NCBI GenBank assembly: GCA_910584065.1
Contig: CAJTZN010000006.1
Coordinates: 50,251-114,250 of the forward strand
Direction of reading: 5' to 3'
DNA length: 64,000 nt
Source: an uncultured Eubacterium sp.
GTDB taxonomy: Bacteria > Bacillota > Clostridia > Lachnospirales > Lachnospiraceae
Under the pieces are notes generated by a model, which saw only the letters and a program-made list of their open reading frames with translations, was not told where the DNA came from and did no database searches. This document shows positions 33,275 to 41,541 of this stretch, in pieces (positions within the stretch are counted from its first letter, which is position 1; the number at the start of each line of letters is the position of its first letter). Position numbers and translations under genes: made by a program.

Positions 33275-34375
33275 CTATGTTTCCTCAAAGTTATACTCTA
33301 CTCTGCATTGCTCTATTAGTTCATCAACCATTTGCTCCAAAAACCCGTTTTCTATATTATTTTCCAGCATCTTTAACAGAACTGGGATGGTAATAATCTC
33401 CTCAAAACATTCCAAATAATGTTTTAACACCTCATCAGAATAATTTCCCTGAGCCTCTTCTACAATTCGATCCATCGCCTCTTCTGGAGAAAGATCCTGC
33501 TTTACAACAAATGTTATTGGATAATGTACTAATTTATCAATGTCGAGAAAGTATTTCTTGAAATTAAGTACCTCAGTAACTTGAAATATTCGCCCAAGAG
33601 GAATCATAATGTAATCAATCCCACCATCATTAGCATTTGTCCGGCCAACCTTATATATTCTCAAAGGATGTGTCTGTGGCATCTGATTCCCGACGGAATA
33701 TGTAATGGTTTGGGTAATATAATGATATTTTAATATTACATAAGATACAATTTCAAATATTCTGGCATCCGACGCAGGGTCAAGCGTGTGCGCAATAAAA
33801 TCAATCGCTTCCTGTGAATTTTTTCCAACAAGTTCTTTGAAGCGTTCCAATTCTGCAAAAAATAAGGAAAAACCCTCCTTCTTGAGTTCAACATACTTGT
33901 CAATAATTTCAAGACACAATTTAGCTATATTATGCCTTGAACCATCACCATTATGAACAAGTAATAATTTCTCGTTGATCCAGTATTTCCTTGTTTTTAG
34001 ATTTCTGATAATCGGAACTTCATCTGTAAAGTCGTGGAAAAACTTTCTAAAATCATCATTGCAACGATCATTTATAGCATGGTTTTGCAACTTATTTCCA
34101 AACGGAAGTTTTCTCATACGCGTAATTACATCTGTAAACGCCATACCCTCATACTCTCCATAGTCTCGTTTTGACTTTTCAAATCCTTTCTTAACATAAT
34201 CCTCTGTCAAAACATAAATGGTATATAAATTTGCAAATGACCCCCTTGCTTTCGAGGATCGTCCAACGGACTTCGTTTTCTTATCCAAATATTGCAATAA
34301 ATAAGAATGATCATATAACTGTGTACCCTCCGCAGAAGGATACCTCTTTTGAATCATTTCTAAAATAAAAGACAT
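33275..34375 (-). CDS. Type II restriction endonuclease
   Basis: A protein of 366 residues from the ATG at 34373-34375, with AAAGGTGACAGG in front. It is AT-rich like its partner. A candidate metal-binding core is GGIDYIMIPLGRIFQVTEV near residues 255-272, with an aspartate and a Q-x-T-E element as in some PD-(D/E)xK enzymes, followed by FKKYFLDIDK. The N-terminal part (KSVGRSSKARGSFANLYTIY) is typical of type II restriction enzymes of this size. The assignment rests on this core plus tail-to-tail pairing with a methyltransferase. The site is unknown. Confidence 0.8.
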   Translation of the reverse strand: MSFILEMIQKRYPSAEGTQLYDHSYLLQYLDKKTKSVGRSSKARGSFANLYTIYVLTEDYVKKGFEKSKRDYGEYEGMAFTDVITRMRKLPFGNKLQNHAINDRCNDDFRKFFHDFTDEVPIIRNLKTRKYWINEKLLLVHNGDGSRHNIAKLCLEIIDKYVELKKEGFSLFFAELERFKELVGKNSQEAIDFIAHTLDPASDARIFEIVSYVILKYHYITQTITYSVGNQMPQTHPLRIYKVGRTNANDGGIDYIMIPLGRIFQVTEVLNFKKYFLDIDKLVHYPITFVVKQDLSPEEAMDRIVEEAQGNYSDEVLKHYLECFEEIITIPVLLKMLENNIENGFLEQMVDELIEQCRVEYNFEET

Positions 34376-34404
34376 ACCTGTCACCTTTCACACCCGCCGT
34401 ATTG

Positions 34405-36075
34405 TTAAAACAGCCCAGTGATCCTCCCGCTCTCATCGACATTGATCCGCTCTGCCGCCGGCACTTTCGGAAGTCCCGGCATCGTCATGATCGTTCCCGT
34501 TATAGCCACGACAAACCCTGCTCCTGCCGAAACATATACATCCCGGATATGGATCGCAAAGCCTTCCGGCCGGCCGAGCACTTTCGGATCATCCGAAAGC
34601 GAGTACTGGTTCTTCGCCATACAGACTGGCATATTGCCAAATCCCAGACGCTCCAAACGGTCGAGTTCCCGACTTGCCGCCTCCTCATATACGACATTTC
34701 CGGCTCCGTAAATCTCCTTCGCCACCATCTCGATCTTTTCGCGCAGCGAAAGGGAATCCTCATACAGACAGTGGAAATGACTCTCCTTCGAGGCGATGGT
34801 ATCCACGACTTTTTGCGCCAGTTCGATGCCGCCCTCTCCGCCCTGTTCCCACACTCTCGAAAGCGCGAACTCACAGCCTCTCTCCTCACAGAAATTCCTG
34901 ACATACGAAATTTCCGCCTCGGTATCCGTCACAAACTGGTTGAGGGTGACGACACACGGCACATCATACTTCGCGATATTTTCCATATGTTTTTCCAAAT
35001 TGGCAATTCCCCGTTTCAGGGCGTCCAGATCCTCCGTGCCGAGATCCGCCTTGTCCATGCCGCCGTTGTACTTCAACGCGCGCACCGTCGCCACCAAAAC
35101 GACCGCATCCGGCTGGAAACCGCCCATGCGGCACTTGATATCAAAAAACTTCTCCGCTCCGAGGTCCGCGCCAAACCCGGCCTCAGTGATGATATAGTCC
35201 GCAAGCTTCAGCGCCGTTTTCGTGCCGCGCATACTGTTACATCCGTGGGCGATATTGGCAAATGGCCCGCCGTGGACGATTGCCGGCGTGTGCTCTAACG
35301 TTTGGATCAGGTTTGGCTTTAATGCCTCCTTCAAAAGAGCTGCCATCGCGCCCACCGCGTTCAGCTGCTCTGCCGTCACCGGCTCACCCTCATAATCATA
35401 GGCGACGATGATCCGTCCGAGCCGTTCTTTCAGGTCTCTCATATTTTCCGCCAAACAGAGGATCGCCATGATCTCAGATGCCACCGTTATGATAAAATGA
35501 TCCTCCCTCGTCACGCCGTCAGCCTTCCGGCCGAGGCCGACCGTAATATTCCGCAATACCCGGTCATTCATATCCACACACCGTTTCCATACGATCTGCT
35601 TCGTATCAATGCGGAGCGCGTTACCCTGCTGGATGTGGTTATCGAGCATCGCAGCCAGCAGATTATTGGCCGATGTGATGGCGTGAAAATCACCGGTAAA
35701 ATGGAGATTCAGCTCATCCATCGGAACGACCTGGGCGTATCCGCCGCCGGCAGCCCCGCCCTTCAGGCCAAAACACGGGCCCAGAGATGGCTCCCGCAGA
35801 GCGATCACCGCCTTTTTGCCAATCTTGCTCATCGCCTGTCCGAGGCCGACCGTCGTCGTCGTCTTTCCCTCCCCGGCTGGCGTCGGATTGATCGCCGTCA
35901 CGAGAATGAGCTTTCCGTCCTGTCTGTCCTTGATCTTTTCCCACAGTTCATCGGTCAGCTTTGCCTTATACTTTCCGTACAGATCCAGATCATCTCCCGA
36001 TATCCCGAGCACCTCTGCCACTTCCTGTATCGGCTGGAGCTCGGCCTCAAGCGCAATATCAATGTCTGATTTCAT
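34405..36075 (-). CDS. fhs: Formate-tetrahydrofolate ligase
   Basis: A protein of 556 residues, the family length. The ATP-binding loop is NPTPAGEGKTTTTVGLGQAM, and EPSLGPCFGLKGGAAGGGYAQV is also diagnostic. The enzyme makes 10-formyl-tetrahydrofolate from formate, ATP and tetrahydrofolate, feeding purine synthesis and, in acetogens, the methyl branch. GAGGAGGTTTTACA precedes the ATG. It is alone, without folD or other C1 genes, and is followed by the AT-rich restriction system. Confidence 0.97.
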   Translation of the reverse strand: MKSDIDIALEAELQPIQEVAEVLGISGDDLDLYGKYKAKLTDELWEKIKDRQDGKLILVTAINPTPAGEGKTTTTVGLGQAMSKIGKKAVIALREPSLGPCFGLKGGAAGGGYAQVVPMDELNLHFTGDFHAITSANNLLAAMLDNHIQQGNALRIDTKQIVWKRCVDMNDRVLRNITVGLGRKADGVTREDHFIITVASEIMAILCLAENMRDLKERLGRIIVAYDYEGEPVTAEQLNAVGAMAALLKEALKPNLIQTLEHTPAIVHGGPFANIAHGCNSMRGTKTALKLADYIITEAGFGADLGAEKFFDIKCRMGGFQPDAVVLVATVRALKYNGGMDKADLGTEDLDALKRGIANLEKHMENIAKYDVPCVVTLNQFVTDTEAEISYVRNFCEERGCEFALSRVWEQGGEGGIELAQKVVDTIASKESHFHCLYEDSLSLREKIEMVAKEIYGAGNVVYEEAASRELDRLERLGFGNMPVCMAKNQYSLSDDPKVLGRPEGFAIHIRDVYVSAGAGFVVAITGTIMTMPGLPKVPAAERINVDESGRITGLF

Positions 36076-36091
36076 TGTAAAACCTCCTCTT

Positions 36092-37228
36092 TCATTCCGG
36101 TAGTGTCAAATTCACTACCGGTTCCAAACACGTCATAACATAGTCTACATACTGGCTGACAATATCTATGTGCGGCGCACACTCATAGAGCATGCGCGAA
36201 CCTGCCACATCTTCTATCTCATTTAACACCATATTCCCATCCCTGTCAAATAAAAAATCAATCCCTGCCATACCAAAATCGAGTTCATCCAAGATGCGGT
36301 TGACGATCTGTTTCTGGGCATCACGCAGTTCAACGAGCGCCACGTCTCCCCCGCGGGAATAGTTGGCCCGAAAATCCCTGCCGGAACTGCGCATGACAGC
36401 CGCCACGATCCGTTTTCCGATCACATACACGCGCATATCGCAAAACCGTCCGCCGTTCTTGATGAGTGGCTGCAAAACCATTTTCCGCCCGGCAATTGAG
36501 CTATCTCCCGCAACCGAATCCTCCCCGGCAATTGAGCCACACTCCACAACCGAGTTTCCCCTGGCAATTGATCCACACTCCGCAACCGAACTGCGTTTAG
36601 CGATGAAACGCCCGCCCGCATCTTCCTCACCCGCCCGCCGACTTGCTGCACGGATCCGCTCGCGTTCCCCGCAAACAAGATACACTTCGCTCCCGCCGTG
36701 TCCGTCCACGGTCTTTAGCACAAAATCCTCCGCCCGCTCGATCATCTCGCGCTCCAGTTCCCCAAAGACAGAACAAGATGACACTTTGCCGGGTGAAAGA
36801 GGGTCGGACAAAGAGGCAAGGGTTGAAAACCGCTCGGAAAAATATCGGCGGAGACGAAAAACCTCCCGTCCTTCCTCCTCCATCAGGCGCTCCCAATCCC
36901 CGCCGTCGAGCGTAATACTCGGGACGGAGAGCACCTTCTCCCGGAACCGCGCCAGCGTTCGCCCTTTGTCATTACAGATCCGGCTCACCTCATACGAGTT
37001 AAAAACAGGAATCCCCTTCGTCTCAAAAAAACGGTTGACTGGCGGATTGATCGTGCGCACAAACACACAAAACGGACGCTCTCCCGCCAGAACCCTCCGC
37101 TCGGCCTGATCGTCAAGAACGGCCTCGACCTCCCGGCCATACGCCCGGAAATGCCTGCGAAACATTGAGACATACTGCTCGTTTCGCGCCAGCCCTTCCC
37201 GGTCATACACCATCCAAACAGACATCAT
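36092..37228 (-). CDS. RimK-like ATP-grasp protein with an internal 12-residue repeat
   Basis: A protein of about 378 residues. Tandem ATGs at 37228 and 37225 follow the stop codon of the upstream paralogue. The ATP-grasp core is recognisable: DFVLKTVDGHGGSEVYLV (glycine-rich loop), KMVLQPLIKNGGRFCDMRVYVIG and GMAGIDFLFDRDGNMVLNEIED (metal-binding Glu/Asn). Between loop and core sits an insertion of three 12-residue units (SSVAECGSIARG, NSVVECGSIAGE, DSVAGDSSIAGR) that the neighbour lacks. The family joins amino acids or peptides to carboxylates. The substrate is unknown. Confidence 0.8.
   Translation of the reverse strand: MMSVWMVYDREGLARNEQYVSMFRRHFRAYGREVEAVLDDQAERRVLAGERPFCVFVRTINPPVNRFFETKGIPVFNSYEVSRICNDKGRTLARFREKVLSVPSITLDGGDWERLMEEEGREVFRLRRYFSERFSTLASLSDPLSPGKVSSCSVFGELEREMIERAEDFVLKTVDGHGGSEVYLVCGERERIRAASRRAGEEDAGGRFIAKRSSVAECGSIARGNSVVECGSIAGEDSVAGDSSIAGRKMVLQPLIKNGGRFCDMRVYVIGKRIVAAVMRSSGRDFRANYSRGGDVALVELRDAQKQIVNRILDELDFGMAGIDFLFDRDGNMVLNEIEDVAGSRMLYECAPHIDIVSQYVDYVMTCLEPVVNLTLPE
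36491..36598 (-). repeat. In-frame 36-bp tandem repeat, three units
   Basis: Units begin at 36491, 36527 and 36563 with GGCAATTG and share ACTCC-CAACCGA blocks. They encode the 12-residue repeat of the ATP-grasp protein. Confidence 0.85.
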
Positions 37229-37231
37229 CAA

Positions 37232-38101
37232 TTACCGATCCAATTTGTCAATGATATACTCGATAATAGCATCCGCCGCATTGATCCCGGTACAGTCATA
37301 CAAATTTTTAAAATGGGCATTGGAATTGACCTCACACACGAGAAATCCCTTTTTGCCGAACAAAAGGTCGACGCCGCCGAAATCACATCCAACCGCCTTA
37401 CAGGCGGCAATCGCCAGCGCGCAGGCTTTCTCGTCCGGCTCATATTTCTCCTTGCTTCCGCCATATGTAATATTTGCACGGAAATCCTTATCGGAAAACC
37501 GCCGCATACTCGCGATCACCTTCCCGCCGACGACCTGAATCCTGACGTCCTGGCCGTGGCTCGTGCTGATATATTTCTGGAATAAAAACGGGGTCTGCTG
37601 CAGATCGTGCAGCAGCCGTTTCAGCATTTTCGCATCGTCCGCTTTGTACACCTGATCGCCAAAAGAACCAAACGCTTCTTTCAAAATAATAGGGTATCCC
37701 AGTTTGGTAATGATCGGCTTTACAAATTTCAACGAAGAAAAACCGATATTTTCATATGTCATCGGCGCCGATACCGTCGGCGGAATTGGGAGGCCGGCTT
37801 CCAAAAAGGCCGTATACGTCTTTCGCTTATCGTCACAGATTTCGATGGCTTTGCTGTTATTAAATACCGGTATGCCTGAAATTTCCAGATATCTGGCTAA
37901 AATAATATCCTTATCCCAGAACAATACAAAATCAGGTTTTTCTACCGACGGATCCATCTCAAAGATCCCGCTATAGATTTCGCAGTTGGATTTCACTTCC
38001 AGACGTATGCGATGGGCCGTCGCCGCGTTCACAAACATCTCGGCAATCTCCGAAAACTTATCTGTGTACAAAAATCCGTTTACAATGATCCATCCTTTCA
38101 T
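37232..38101 (-). CDS. RimK-like ATP-grasp ligase
   Basis: A protein of 289 residues from the ATG at 38099-38101 (GGAGGTCAAT in front). Core blocks are GYPIILKEAFGSFGDQVY (ATP-binding loop), FLFQKYISTSHGQDVRIQVVGGK, SMRRFSDKDFRANITYGG and GVDLLFGKKGFLVCEVNSNAHFKN (metal ligands), which fit RimK/LysX-type carboxylate-amine ligases. PVFNNSKAIEICDDKRKTY is the usual pre-domain end. It lies four bases before its paralogue and shares its domain plan, so the pair arose by duplication. A two-step peptide or cofactor ligation is possible but not shown. Confidence 0.88.
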   Translation of the reverse strand: MKGWIIVNGFLYTDKFSEIAEMFVNAATAHRIRLEVKSNCEIYSGIFEMDPSVEKPDFVLFWDKDIILARYLEISGIPVFNNSKAIEICDDKRKTYTAFLEAGLPIPPTVSAPMTYENIGFSSLKFVKPIITKLGYPIILKEAFGSFGDQVYKADDAKMLKRLLHDLQQTPFLFQKYISTSHGQDVRIQVVGGKVIASMRRFSDKDFRANITYGGSKEKYEPDEKACALAIAACKAVGCDFGGVDLLFGKKGFLVCEVNSNAHFKNLYDCTGINAADAIIEYIIDKLDR

Positions 38102-38146
38102 ATTGACCTCCATTTCTCTGTCTCCGCGTATTTCCGCCTCTGACAG

Positions 38147-40708
38147 CTACTGTTCCATTCCCTCATTCTCAAACTGCTCCATCGTCATCAGGATCGTCCG
38201 TGGCTTCGTCCCCTCTTCCGGGCCGACGACACCCGCCTCACACAACTGATCCATAATGCGCGCCGCGCGGTTGAATCCGATGCGGAACACGCGCTGCAGC
38301 ATGCCGATGGACGCCTTATCCTTTTCTATAATAAACCTTGCAGCCTCCGTAAACAGCTCATCCTGTCCGGTGTCCGATGTAGAACTGCCGGCAGCGCCCG
38401 TCTTTGTTCCGACCGGATTGGCCTCGATATGCTTCGTGATCTCTTCGTTGTAAGAAGGCCCCGACTGCTGCTCTTTCAAAAAGGCCACGACACCGTCCCT
38501 CTCCTCATCCGAAACAAACGCCCCCTGGATCCGCACCGGTTTCGGGTAATCCTGCGGCGCAAACAGCATATCCCCGTTTCCGAGAAGCTTTTCCGCCCCC
38601 GCGCCGTCTATGATGGTGCGCGAATCAATGGCCGACGACACCGAAAGCGCGATACGAGATGGGATATTCGCCTTGATCAGTCCCGTGATCACGTTGACGG
38701 ACGGTCGCTGGGTCGCGAGCACCAGATGGATGCCCGCCGCGCGCGCCAATTGGGCCAGACGGCAAACGGCATCCTCGACCTCGCCAGGGGCGACCATCAT
38801 CAGATCCGCAAACTCATCGACGATAATGACAATCTGACACATCTTCTCGTGTTCGCCGTCCTCCGGTTGTTTCTGCGCAGTAATTTTTTTATTGTAACTC
38901 TTCATATCCCGGACGCCCATCTCCGCAAATTTATTGTAGCGGACTGTCATTTCCTGTACGGCCCAGTTCAGCGCAGCCGACGCTTTTTTCGGATCGGTCA
39001 CGACCGGTATCATCAGATGCGGGATATCCGCATACGCCGTCAGTTCTACCATCTTCGGATCGACCATGATAAACTTGACATCGTCGGGAGAGGCTTTATA
39101 AATAATACTCATGATCAGCGTATTGATGCACACCGATTTACCGGAACCCGTTGCGCCTGCCACGAGCAGGTGCGGCATTTTCGCAATATCAGTAACGATC
39201 GTTTTTCCTCCGATGTCCTTTCCCACGGCAAATGACACATTGGACTTCGCCTCCTGGAATTCACTGCTCTCCAACAGTTCGCGGAGCGTTACCATGTTGC
39301 GTTTGGCATTCGGCACTTCGATGCCGACCGCCGCTTTTCCCGGAATCGGCGCTTCAATCCGGATGTCAGACGCGGCCAGGCTCAGTTTGATATCGTCAGT
39401 CAGCCTTGTAATACTGCTGACCTTGACGCCCTGCTCCGGCACCAGTTCATATCTCGTCACACTCGGCCCGCAGCTCACGTCTCCCATCTTCACCCTGACG
39501 CCGAAACTCTCCAGTGTTTCCTGCAACTTTGACGCCGTTTGCAGCAAATCGCTATCACTGATCTTTGCCTTATTTTTCGGTTTTGAAAGCAGCGAGAGCG
39601 GCGGAAACTTATATGTACGGGCATCGCCGTCCGCTTTCCTGATCTCATCCCCGATCTTTTCAACTTCACTCCTGACCTGTTCCTCCCCGATTTTCGCATT
39701 CGTCTTCCGTCCCTGAGTTCCTGCGCTCTGTGCAGTGCTGCCGGCTGCCTCCGCGCGGCGGGCCTCCTGTTTCCCGTCCTGTCTCACGCCGAATTTCGAC
39801 TCGAGCTCTTCCTGATAGATCGGTTCCACTGGCTCATGACTACTCTGCTCCGGCGCCGAATCGCCGCGGATAATCGAAATGTTCGGCTTCTTCGCCGCCG
39901 GTTCTGCCTGACTGCCCTCTGCCCGCTTGCGCTCTGACTGGCTGGTATCTACACGCTCACTCCCTGCCTGACTGATCCCCGCACGCTTATCCTCTGCCTG
40001 GCGATTTCCTGCCGGCATTTCCGGCCCATTCTCCTCACCCTGCTTTTTTTTCAGCTTTGCGCGTTTTTTCTTCTTTTCAAATGTGTGTACTTTCATTTGC
40101 CGCTCAGTCGCGTATTCCGGCCCGGTTTCCTCTTCCTCGTCATCCCACTGATCCGACATGCCCTCGCGCTTTTCCTCATACAGATCACGGATCGCCGCAA
40201 AAATCAGCTTTCTCGTGATCAGCATGACAAACAGTAACATCAGTCCTAAGATGATCGTGAGCGAACCCGCCCGTCCTGCCGCCAGCGTCAGCAGATCAGA
40301 GAGAATACCACCGATCAGGCCGCCGCCAATCCTCTCACTGCTGCAGATTTTGAAAACCTCGATCAAACCATCTGCCCTGCTGTCAATGACCCACTGGAAA
40401 ATGGCACACAGACATATGTAGAGCCCGCCGCTGTAATAGATTTTTCTCTTTAGTTCCGCATTTTGCGGATTTGAGATATACAATCCGCTGGCGACGAGCA
40501 GGCAGACTGGAAACACATACGAAGCTGCCCCAAAAAGACCAAACAGCAGCCCCGCCAGCAATTTCCCGCCCGCCCCGCACAAATCAAATAAACTCAACAA
40601 TGACAAGATGGAAAAAACAATGATGACCAGCAGGATGATCTCCCTGGCAAGCGGAGACGCCTCCGGTACCTTTTTCACTGCTTTTCTTTTTTTCTTTGCC
40701 ACTTTCAT
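38147..40708 (-). CDS. ftsK: FtsK/SpoIIIE family DNA translocase
   Basis: A protein of 853 residues from the ATG at 40706-40708. Four N-terminal membrane helices (about 25-175) are followed by a charged, repeat-like linker (about 180-340), the motor domain with Walker A VAGATGSGKSVCIN and Walker B QIVIIVDEFADLMM, and a C-terminal gamma winged helix (SIGMLQRVFRIGFNRAARIMDQL) that reads KOPS-like sequences. It pumps chromosomes at division or sporulation; the gene could be ftsK or spoIIIE. The TepA-like gene just upstream is a common Clostridia neighbour. Confidence 0.95.
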   Translation of the reverse strand: MKVAKKKRKAVKKVPEASPLAREIILLVIIVFSILSLLSLFDLCGAGGKLLAGLLFGLFGAASYVFPVCLLVASGLYISNPQNAELKRKIYYSGGLYICLCAIFQWVIDSRADGLIEVFKICSSERIGGGLIGGILSDLLTLAAGRAGSLTIILGLMLLFVMLITRKLIFAAIRDLYEEKREGMSDQWDDEEEETGPEYATERQMKVHTFEKKKKRAKLKKKQGEENGPEMPAGNRQAEDKRAGISQAGSERVDTSQSERKRAEGSQAEPAAKKPNISIIRGDSAPEQSSHEPVEPIYQEELESKFGVRQDGKQEARRAEAAGSTAQSAGTQGRKTNAKIGEEQVRSEVEKIGDEIRKADGDARTYKFPPLSLLSKPKNKAKISDSDLLQTASKLQETLESFGVRVKMGDVSCGPSVTRYELVPEQGVKVSSITRLTDDIKLSLAASDIRIEAPIPGKAAVGIEVPNAKRNMVTLRELLESSEFQEAKSNVSFAVGKDIGGKTIVTDIAKMPHLLVAGATGSGKSVCINTLIMSIIYKASPDDVKFIMVDPKMVELTAYADIPHLMIPVVTDPKKASAALNWAVQEMTVRYNKFAEMGVRDMKSYNKKITAQKQPEDGEHEKMCQIVIIVDEFADLMMVAPGEVEDAVCRLAQLARAAGIHLVLATQRPSVNVITGLIKANIPSRIALSVSSAIDSRTIIDGAGAEKLLGNGDMLFAPQDYPKPVRIQGAFVSDEERDGVVAFLKEQQSGPSYNEEITKHIEANPVGTKTGAAGSSTSDTGQDELFTEAARFIIEKDKASIGMLQRVFRIGFNRAARIMDQLCEAGVVGPEEGTKPRTILMTMEQFENEGMEQ

Positions 40709-40720
40709 CAAACCTTTCCC

Positions 40721-41350
40721 TTAACTTTTCGTCAGATTTTTTACATATTCCAATGCTTTGGAGATCGTACCCACCTCATTGACCAGCTTCTCATTCACGG
40801 CTTCCTGTCCCACAAGCACGGTTCCCAGATCTTTGGAGAGCATGCTCGGATTCATCATCAGCTCCTCGATCCGCTCTTTTTTCGCCTCGCAGTTACGGAC
40901 GATAAAATCCACGATCCGGTCCTGGATCTGCTGAAACTGCCCGTACGTCTGGGGCGCTCCGATCACCATGCCGCTCATGCGCACCGGATGGATGATCATT
41001 GTCGCGCTCGGCACGATAAAAGAATGATCGGTCGCTACCGCTAACGGCACCCCGATGGAATGGCTGTCCCCGATGATCAGCGATACCGTCGGCTTACTGA
41101 TCCCGGCAATCATCTCCGCAAGAGCCAGTCCACATGATACGTCCCCTCCCACAGTATTGACAAGAAATAAAATCCCCTTTACCGCCTCATCGTCTTCCAC
41201 GGACGCGAGGATTGGGAGAAGATGCTCGTATTTCGTCGATTTGGTATTTTCCGACACACACTCGTGTCCCTCGATCTCCCCAATGATAGATAACAGCTGG
41301 ATCCCTCCAAGCTGACATTTTCCGTATTCCTTTATATAATCGGTTCCCAT
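40721..41350 (-). CDS. tepA: TepA/ClpP-fold serine protease
   Basis: A protein of 209 residues from the ATG at 41348-41350, with AAAGGTGTGTGC in front. The ClpP fold is clear: GILFLVNTVGGDVSCGLALAE (oxyanion region), SLIIGDSHSIGVPLAVATD (catalytic Ser) and SATMIIHPVRMSG (catalytic His). The length and the YGQFQQIQDRIVDFIV block match TepA (translocation-enhancing protein) of Firmicutes rather than housekeeping ClpP. It ends 13 bases before ftsK. Confidence 0.88.
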   Translation of the reverse strand: MGTDYIKEYGKCQLGGIQLLSIIGEIEGHECVSENTKSTKYEHLLPILASVEDDEAVKGILFLVNTVGGDVSCGLALAEMIAGISKPTVSLIIGDSHSIGVPLAVATDHSFIVPSATMIIHPVRMSGMVIGAPQTYGQFQQIQDRIVDFIVRNCEAKKERIEELMMNPSMLSKDLGTVLVGQEAVNEKLVNEVGTISKALEYVKNLTKS

Positions 41351-41473
41351 GCACACACCTTTCCTTTCAAATGATAACATACTTCATCACATTAGGTAGT
41401 GTGGCATTTTCACACATAATTATACGCATGCCTTTTCGCACATTATTTTTCCAAAAAATGCCTATCTATTTTG

Positions 41474-41514
41474 TAAAAAGAATCATAAGGCGAGCCCCGG
41501 AATCCGAGGCCCGC
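41474..41514 (-). terminator. Probable terminator of pnp
   Basis: GCGAGCCCCGG (41490-41500) pairs imperfectly with CCGAGGCCCGC (41504-41514). On the minus strand a broken T-rich stretch (CTTATGATTCTTTTT) follows. Confidence 0.5.
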
Positions 41515-41541
41515 TTTTATGCGTCATAATATCCGTACCGA

